Source: Dipteris shenzhenensis (Eukaryota > Polypodiophyta > Polypodiopsida > Gleicheniales). From it: 64,000 nucleotides of DNA. How positions within the stretch are numbered: the first letter of the stretch is position 1; every line of letters begins with the position of its first letter. The notes beneath the pieces are model-generated. The model was not told where the DNA came from. It did no database searches and worked only from the letters and a program-made list of their open reading frames with translations. The stretch is taken from assembly GCA_047967505.1 (NCBI GenBank), contig CM106540.1; one strand, written 5' to 3'. Positions 58,690-64,000 of this stretch are shown piece by piece. Position numbers and translations under genes: made by a program.

Positions 58690-59770
58690 ATTTGCCTTAG
58701 CCCTATAGGGATGCATTTGGAGGTTTTCACCTCCGGCTTAATGATCCTCTTAAAGTAATCGATTGAATAATGTTTTGTGCTTTCGCATGCACCTTCTTCT
58801 AACATATAGAGACATGTGTTTATCTTTTTGTGCCATATGTAAGAACATACATACTACAAGCAGTGTTCCAAAAGATAAGCTTCTCTCTTGTGTAACTATA
58901 TACAAGTTGAACATCCATTATTGAAAGAAAGCATGTAAATTCATAGCTTCCTTGACATTTCTATAAAGTATTTAGACGTATACAATGGCATTCATAAAAA
59001 GACGAACATACCTCGAGAAAAACTTTTTAATATCTATACATTTAATTTTAGATGAATGCAGTGTTAGATTGTGTAGTTATATTGCATATAGTAGTGCACA
59101 AGATTTTTTAGCTCACAATATAGGGAATGTAAAGGACATAGAGTTATTTTTGTTGAAGCATAAGCAAGTATAGGTATATAGACTATGCACTACGCAAACC
59201 CTGTCTATCGTTGCACATATACGATTACTTTAGATGTGAATTCATGGTCACATTCATCTATATTCTATACAAAAGAGCCATGTAGTTTTTCACTGCATAT
59301 ATGTGTGTGTGTGTGTGTGATTTTATCAAAACAAAAAGTGTGTGTGTGTGTCCCCCCCCTCTCTCTCTACATAAATAAACAAACAAATAAATAAATATAT
59401 AAAATAATATAATGCTTGTGCTCACAAGCATTAATGATGCGTATTCTCATAAATAAGCCTCTACCACTATGGTTAAGAACATGGGTGCCATTGTTTATGT
59501 GTGCATGTATAGAGTGTCAACATTCTTAAGTACAAGAGTGCCATTGTTTATATGTGCATGTGTAGGCTGTCAACATTGTCATTAGAATAAACATGTGTTT
59601 TTAGTTAATTGGTGCATTTAGAGGAAAAACTCTCACATAATACACACATACAAACATGTAATAAAGAAAGCTTTAAGAGAGCCTTCATTTTCCATTATTA
59701 TTGTCAACTTTGAAGTGTTTGTATATGTAGAAAAAGATATGTAGGAAGGAAAGTGTTCCAATACTCACTC
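58690..59770. other. No gene seen; short repeats
   Basis: A 60-bp tandem duplication with GTGCCATTGTTTAT and GTCAACATT lies at 59484-59578. (GT)n runs lie at 59303-59320 and 59336-59351. Confidence 0.6.
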
Positions 59771-59773
<3 letters not shown>

Positions 59774-59822
<49 letters not shown>

Positions 59823-59958
59823 ACCTTATATGTTGACTATGCACTGTTGTGTTGATTGCTCCTATCTTGTACAGGTAGGTAGGTGTGAGCTGACATGCTC
59901 GTACACAAGAGGAGGGAGGGAGAGAGAAGGTGTTCGAACATGTGTGAGCCCACATGTT

Positions 59959-60005
<47 letters not shown>

Positions 60006-60058
60006 GTCGATATTGTGTGTGTGTTTGTGTGTGAGTGATGACATAGTGGCATAGGGTA

Positions 60059-60089
<31 letters not shown>

Positions 60090-60115
60090 AGAACCTTTCA
60101 ACGTCCCATCAATCA

Positions 60116-60152
<37 letters not shown>

Positions 60153-60331
60153 AGGAGGAAGGTCTATAGATGGAGCTTCCTCTTGGAGCTTCGAAGCTCT
60201 CCCCTTTTAGTGTCTATCAAACTATAGTTCTGAATTTAAGTTGGAGAGTTTCTCTCTAGTTCTCTTTGTCAATTGTGTCTTGTATCTTTGTCTACGTAAC
60301 ATTTAGGAAATTCAAGGTGGCCCACGTATTG

Positions 60332-60367
<36 letters not shown>

Positions 60368-60481
60368 TTGTAAGAGTGACCTATAGTTATAGGAGAGAGA
60401 GAGAGAGAGGGGGGGGGGGGGGCTGTAAAAGTGACCTGATAGCAATGGTTGATATGTAGGATGGGTATGGTGAACAAACTT

Positions 60482-60520
<39 letters not shown>
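59774..60520 (+). repeat. Cluster of seven GA islands upstream of a promoter
   Basis: (GA)n runs at about 59774-59821, 59969-60002, 60065-60090, 60118-60147, 60333-60364, 60391-60410 and 60484-60516 all place GA on the + strand. GAGA tracts near plant core promoters can bind BBR/BPC proteins. Here the cluster lies 270-1000 bp upstream of the TATA box. Confidence 0.92.
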
Positions 60521-60745
60521 ATCAAAGTCTAGGAAACAAAGAGAGAAGGGCCTATGAGAAAAAACTCTTGGAAAGAAAGAGGCAAGTGCGGATGAGACTG
60601 AAAGACTGAAAGAAACATGATAGAATGTGGAGCCTGTGTGATCGGGCATGATGATGAGAGGAGAGAGAAGGGGGGGGGGAAGAAGAACAATAATTGCTGG
60701 GGAAGCATAAAAATGGGAGGGGAAGAGGAACAGAGTGACACACGA

Positions 60746-60765
60746 GGGGGGGGGGGGGGGGGGGG
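60746..60765 (+). repeat. G20 run upstream of TATA box
   Basis: Twenty consecutive G residues, able to form G-quadruplexes, end 19 bp before TATAAAAG. Shorter G runs lie at 60409-60422 and 60670-60679. Confidence 0.95.
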
Positions 60766-60784
60766 AAGCCGTAGTATGTGTATG

Positions 60785-60792
60785 TATAAAAG
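60785..60792 (+). promoter_or_regulatory. TATA box of a likely host gene
   Basis: TATAAAAG is a strong plant TATA box. Transcription would start roughly 30 bp downstream, near 60815-60825, inside or just after an AGCC tetranucleotide run (60797-60816). The CT-rich sequence that follows resembles plant Y-patch leaders. Confidence 0.65.
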
Positions 60793-61542
60793 AGAAAGCC
60801 AGCCAGCCAGCCAGCCGCCAGCGCACTGCTTCCCTCTCTTCCCCTCCTCCCCTGTCTTCTCAAAGCAAAGGAAACCAAAGCAAACGAAAACACACTACAC
60901 TCTCACAAAAAATATTACTACCTTGTTTCTTCTTCCTCCTCCTCCTCCTCCTCCTCTTTGGTAGACCCCCTCCTCTCCTCTCCTCTCCTCTCCTCTCTCT
61001 CTCTCTGCTGCTCTAGCTCACCCACTGTTCTTCTTCTCCCTCCTCACACTCCCCCCCCCCCTCCCCTCCCCCCCCTTCAGCTCCCTCACAGCTCCTCATT
61101 TCGCTCTAGAGTTCCTCCTTTGCTCCTCGATCGCCACCCCCTTCCCATTGCTTGCTGCCCTGCTTCCCACAGACTGACTGCCTGAGCGTGAGAGGGACAG
61201 TCCACAGCTTAACTCTTCCCCCACTTCTGACCAGCAGCTCGCGCCGGAAGGATTGCCCGGAGTGGTCCTCGCATCCTATCATACACACACTTGGGGTTCT
61301 TTCGACACTTTGGGGTTCTTTGGGAGCAGTCCACGCCTGACGGATTACTGGTGCAGATCCTTACATACTTGGGGGTTCTTTTGTCTGGCCCGATTTTTTG
61401 CTGCTTCCGCTCCCCCCCTTGATCCTTTGCTTGGGCGTTAACCACGACTCCATCGGTGAACTCGTTGCGCGCTGCATCGCCTCCAGATTGTGGGCAGAAA
61501 GGGAATGCGGGAAACCCACTTCCTCCAACGTGAAGATTTGCT

Positions 61543-61665
61543 ATGGAGGTACTGGAAATAATCTGCCTGAGCAAAGCTGGTCGGCGGGAACTCCATAGCG
61601 AAGACGTGCTCCGGATGGGCAAGTATGACGTCTCGAAATCCAGAGACAGGAAGAAGCGCGGATGA
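61543..61665 (+). CDS. Possible AUG upstream ORF, 40 aa
   Basis: ATG at 61543 opens a 40-codon frame with a basic end (SKSRDRKKRG) and stops in TGA at 61663-61665. The stop overlaps the next ATG (ATGA at 61662). I know no homologue. It could be a regulatory upstream ORF or chance. Confidence 0.25.
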   Translation: MEVLEIICLSKAGRRELHSEDVLRMGKYDVSKSRDRKKRG

Positions 61666-61837
61666 CCGTGCTTCTGTCTGTGGTTCCAGTCTTCACTTTC
61701 AATCTTATGGTCTATGTCTGTGGGCAAGAAGGCGCAGAGGTACTCGTGAGGTCTGTACAAGCTCTGCGCTGTAAACAAGGCAATCAGACACAACTGCCGG
61801 TATATGCACGACAACAGCTGTATCGAAAGCCTTGTGA

Positions 61838-62083
61838 ACAACTTCTATTGCAGTTTTGCCTTCTCATCACACTTGCGCAGCTAGGTGTAGTAAGCTGTCC
61901 AGCAAGAAGAGCCCGTGTCTGTTATACCGACGGACATCATACGAAATTTGGGGCTCGTGCATCTCAATAGTGCAACTTGCAGCACATTCTCTTCGTATCA
62001 AAGCATCCGAGGTTGATGTTCAATTCTTCGCAGATGAGGCTATCCGCCTCCGGTTCCGTCGTGACTTCCCCAGAAGGTATTAG
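61838..62083 (+). CDS. Non-AUG open frame, candidate conserved leader peptide
   Basis: This frame is open for 81 sense codons between a TGA at 61835 and the TAG at 62081, yet contains no ATG. Near-cognate codons are ATT (61847) and TTG (61856). The peptide has a protein-like composition: a Cys/Ser/Lys-rich start, then LYRRTSYEIWGSCISIVQ, a hydrophobic block, VQFFADEAIRLRFRRDF and an Arg-Arg-Tyr end. A stretch this long and lacking Met, in the leader of a TATA-driven gene, recalls the conserved non-AUG upstream ORF of 60-65 codons that represses GDP-L-galactose phosphorylase (VTC2/GGP) translation when ascorbate is high. I cannot confirm that by alignment. A spliced start is also possible, because TTGCAG at 61848-61853 could be an acceptor. 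Confidence 0.45.
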   Translation, partial: TTSIAVLPSHHTCAARCSKLSSKKSPCLLYRRTSYEIWGSCISIVQLAAHSLRIKASEVDVQFFADEAIRLRFRRDFPRRY

Positions 62084-64000
62084 GCTATTAATGATGCAAT
62101 GCTAAACTTGGGTGGGTTTTCAACTTTAGGCTCCGAAAATGTTTGTCGCTTGCATTGCTTGCTTGGATTGATGGTTCACAAAGCAATGGAGTTTCTGCGT
62201 TGACACACGACGAGTCGAGTTTGACGAGGGAGTAATGAATTGTAGCTGGGCCGACCGATTTTTCATATCCTTCAAACTTAAGTCAAGGGTTATTCCGCAT
62301 GTCGACTGTAGCTTCGATGTTTTACTTTCTCAGTGGGTCGTGGAGGTCTGTTGGCTCTGACAATGCACAACCAAATTATGAGTTTATCCTGTCTTCTTTC
62401 TGTTTATTGGGGGTTTGGCTGTGCTGTAGGCATGGTTCACTTCTATTTCTCTCTCATGCTGTCTGGAAATTTGACGCACTTTCTTTAGAAATTGGAATTC
62501 AATAGTTGACGTAGGACGTCTGGGCAGAGGGCAGCGGTGGATAAGCTTAGAACTTGGTGAATATTTTATTTGTTCTGACCAAAAAAGGGAAACTTGCAAA
62601 AGCTGATGAATCGAATGGCTACATACACACTGGTAGATATTTTCTTTGGGTACAACCGAAAAAGTAAACGTTGCAAAGTGAATGAGAACTGTGTGTAAAG
62701 CGCACACGTCAGGAGAATGCCAATACATGCATGCATATCAGCGCCTTCTTCCAAAGGTAAATCAATTGATGTCAGTGAATGGTGCAATGTAGCTGATTGG
62801 GTACCCAGACACAGGCAGAGGATGGAGAGAAGATATGGCGCATACTTCTTGTTACTTTTAAGAATCGTTTTGTGAAACGAAAGGAACTATTGCAAGATAT
62901 GACCAGTTTCAGACTTGCTAACATTTTTATGGATACAATAAAATCTTTTTGCCATATTACAAACCAACTTGCTGAACTTTCTTGATAGCTGATAAAATTT
63001 TCTGCCTTGCCAGCTACCTTTTATAAGTAGTTTTGTGTAGAGTTCTTACCAGCTACCTTTTAGAAGCAGTTTTGCGTAGTGTTCAAAAACAATAAACACT
63101 CAATTGGAGACAAAATTGAAACACACCACGTGGAAAAAACAACACGACCTTGACATTTAATCAAAGATGTATATTAAGGTGGAGAACCAAAGAAGGTGGG
63201 GCCACCTTGAGCTAAATCTAAGATATGCTAATGCCCGAGTGCCTAACGCCACCTCTTGCCATTCTCAATGATAAAGAGGAGCTGCCACAATTCCCCACCT
63301 TCAGAATGTTGAATGCGTTGATCCCCAATCAAATCTGCAACCTGATCTTTCTATCCATGGTCCAAAAGTTACCAGTGTACGCATATACCCACTTGCACAG
63401 AAAGTGGGACCTTTGGAATTTGTGGTCAAAATACGTTTAAAATGTCACGTTTCAGTTTTTATTATGAGGATGTACATCAACTTAAAGCCCAAACAAAATG
63501 GGAGCGAGAGGGATTTCTGTACTCTCAATTCTATATTCCACCTTCTCATTATTCTTCCAATGGCTGTTCAATATCCCAGACGCCCCAATTCTTCCTGCCT
63601 TTCCCATGTATAGCGTGTATAATAGCCCCAGGAAGCCTGCTTTCCTCCATCATCTCTCGTCGGATGATCTGCTCTGAACCCAGCTTGCCGTCTTTCCATT
63701 GTCTTCTGCCTATTGGCTAGTCTCTCTTTATCCTAGTGTCTAGGCGTGGCTCTGTTTCTATATTGTGTCCATTGTTCTATCCCCACACTTGAAAATGGGC
63801 TTGATTACGATTCTCTTACCGGTTGTCTTGAAAACCTTATTGCATTGAAAATTTAATTGAGATGGTGGTTGCCACTGTTTATATATCCCAGGCTGTTGTC
63901 TGTTTCCCATCACAACTCTATTGCCCCTTGCCTGATTGGCCCTTAGGTGACATCATTTACTGTTCCCTTCAATCATATTTGTAATCTTTTTGCTCTTTGA
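62084..64000. other. Probable intron or intergenic DNA; short duplication
   Basis: No conserved coding exon was recognised. A 48-bp tandem duplication with CCAGCTACCTTTTA lies at 63010-63083. CpG content falls after about 62250. If the leader above is spliced, this could be its first intron. Confidence 0.4.

Larger units (their letters stand above)
60820..62083 (+). other. Long 5' leader of a likely host gene
   Basis: From the predicted start the sequence is CT-rich (60829-61090, with CCTCCTCCTCCT and CTCTCCTCTCC runs), then balanced and CpG-rich to about 62083. No transposon motif occurs. AUG frames at 61253-61441, 61543-61665 and 61662-61970 are upstream-ORF-like. The main coding sequence is not identified in the window; an intron may begin after 62083. 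The 210-aa minus-strand frame over 61209-61841 is probably a shadow of the GC-rich leader. Confidence 0.5.

Noticed and set aside
58985-59173. 62-aa plus-strand frame with ATG
   Set aside because: No homology known, AT-rich and isolated, within chance expectation for the region.
60269-60826. 185-aa Ser/Leu/Pro-rich minus-strand frame
   Set aside because: It is the antisense of GA tracts and G runs upstream of the TATA box.
61209-61841. 210-aa minus-strand open frame, the longest in the window
   Set aside because: It runs antisense to a better supported leader with TATA box and CT-rich start. It has no recognisable domain, and its length is explained by GC-rich sequence poor in stop triplets.

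Overview
This window is repeat-rich nuclear DNA from a land plant with a large genome. The evidence is several decayed Ty1/copia and Ty3/gypsy retrotransposons, a truncated LINE, a tRNA-derived SINE and an unusual load of long dinucleotide microsatellites. The degree of decay, the methylation-type C-to-T mutations and the low gene density would suit a gymnosperm, fern or similar large genome. I cannot name the species. There is no sign of bacterial, phage, plasmid or CRISPR content. No complete protein-coding gene is visible.

Layout. 1-967: integrase of a copia element (family A, + strand). 968-6140: a nearly full copia element (family B, - strand) inserted into it, with a complete 3' LTR, polypurine tract, RNase H, RT with an internal deletion, integrase, protease, gag, a tRNA-iMet primer binding site and a truncated 5' LTR. 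6141-6487: LTR of a third element (C) inserted in that 5' LTR. 6.5-17 kb: very degenerate gypsy-like sequence (integrase tail, two retropepsin remnants) and short tandem repeats. 18.5-19.1 kb: copia RT fragment. 21.7-23.1 kb: two gypsy integrases in opposite orientation. 23.1-24.75 kb: C-rich repeat DNA with a separated 150-bp direct repeat. 24.87-27.35 kb: second copy of family A from gag to integrase. 27.35-29.65 kb: a 2-kb purine-rich strand. 29.7-34.9 kb: AT-rich DNA with a compound microsatellite. 34.87-35.4 kb: gypsy integrase tail with chromodomain. 35.6-37.57 kb: 5' end of a copia element (LTR, primer site, 1.4-kb leader, truncated gag). 38.88-40.1 kb: degenerate tandem repeat with a period of about 165-185 bp. 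41.3-47 kb: CpG-retaining pockets, one promoter-like, plus short tandem duplications. 48.3-49.9 kb: 3' end of a LINE. 52.3-54.05 kb: copia fragment ending at a microsatellite. 54.6-56 kb: a locally inverted hairpin-bearing repeat with long CT/GA tracts. 56.39-56.57 kb: SINE with target-site duplication.

The only segment that looks like the start of a functional host gene is at 59.8-62.1 kb. GA islands, a 20-nt G run, a TATAAAAG box and a pyrimidine-rich leader are followed by a CpG-retaining leader of about 1.2 kb. It holds AUG upstream ORFs and an 82-codon open frame without any AUG (61838-62083). I propose, as a testable inference, that this is the leader of a GDP-L-galactose phosphorylase (VTC2/GGP)-type gene, whose leader is known to carry a conserved non-AUG upstream ORF. 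The main coding sequence would lie beyond the window.
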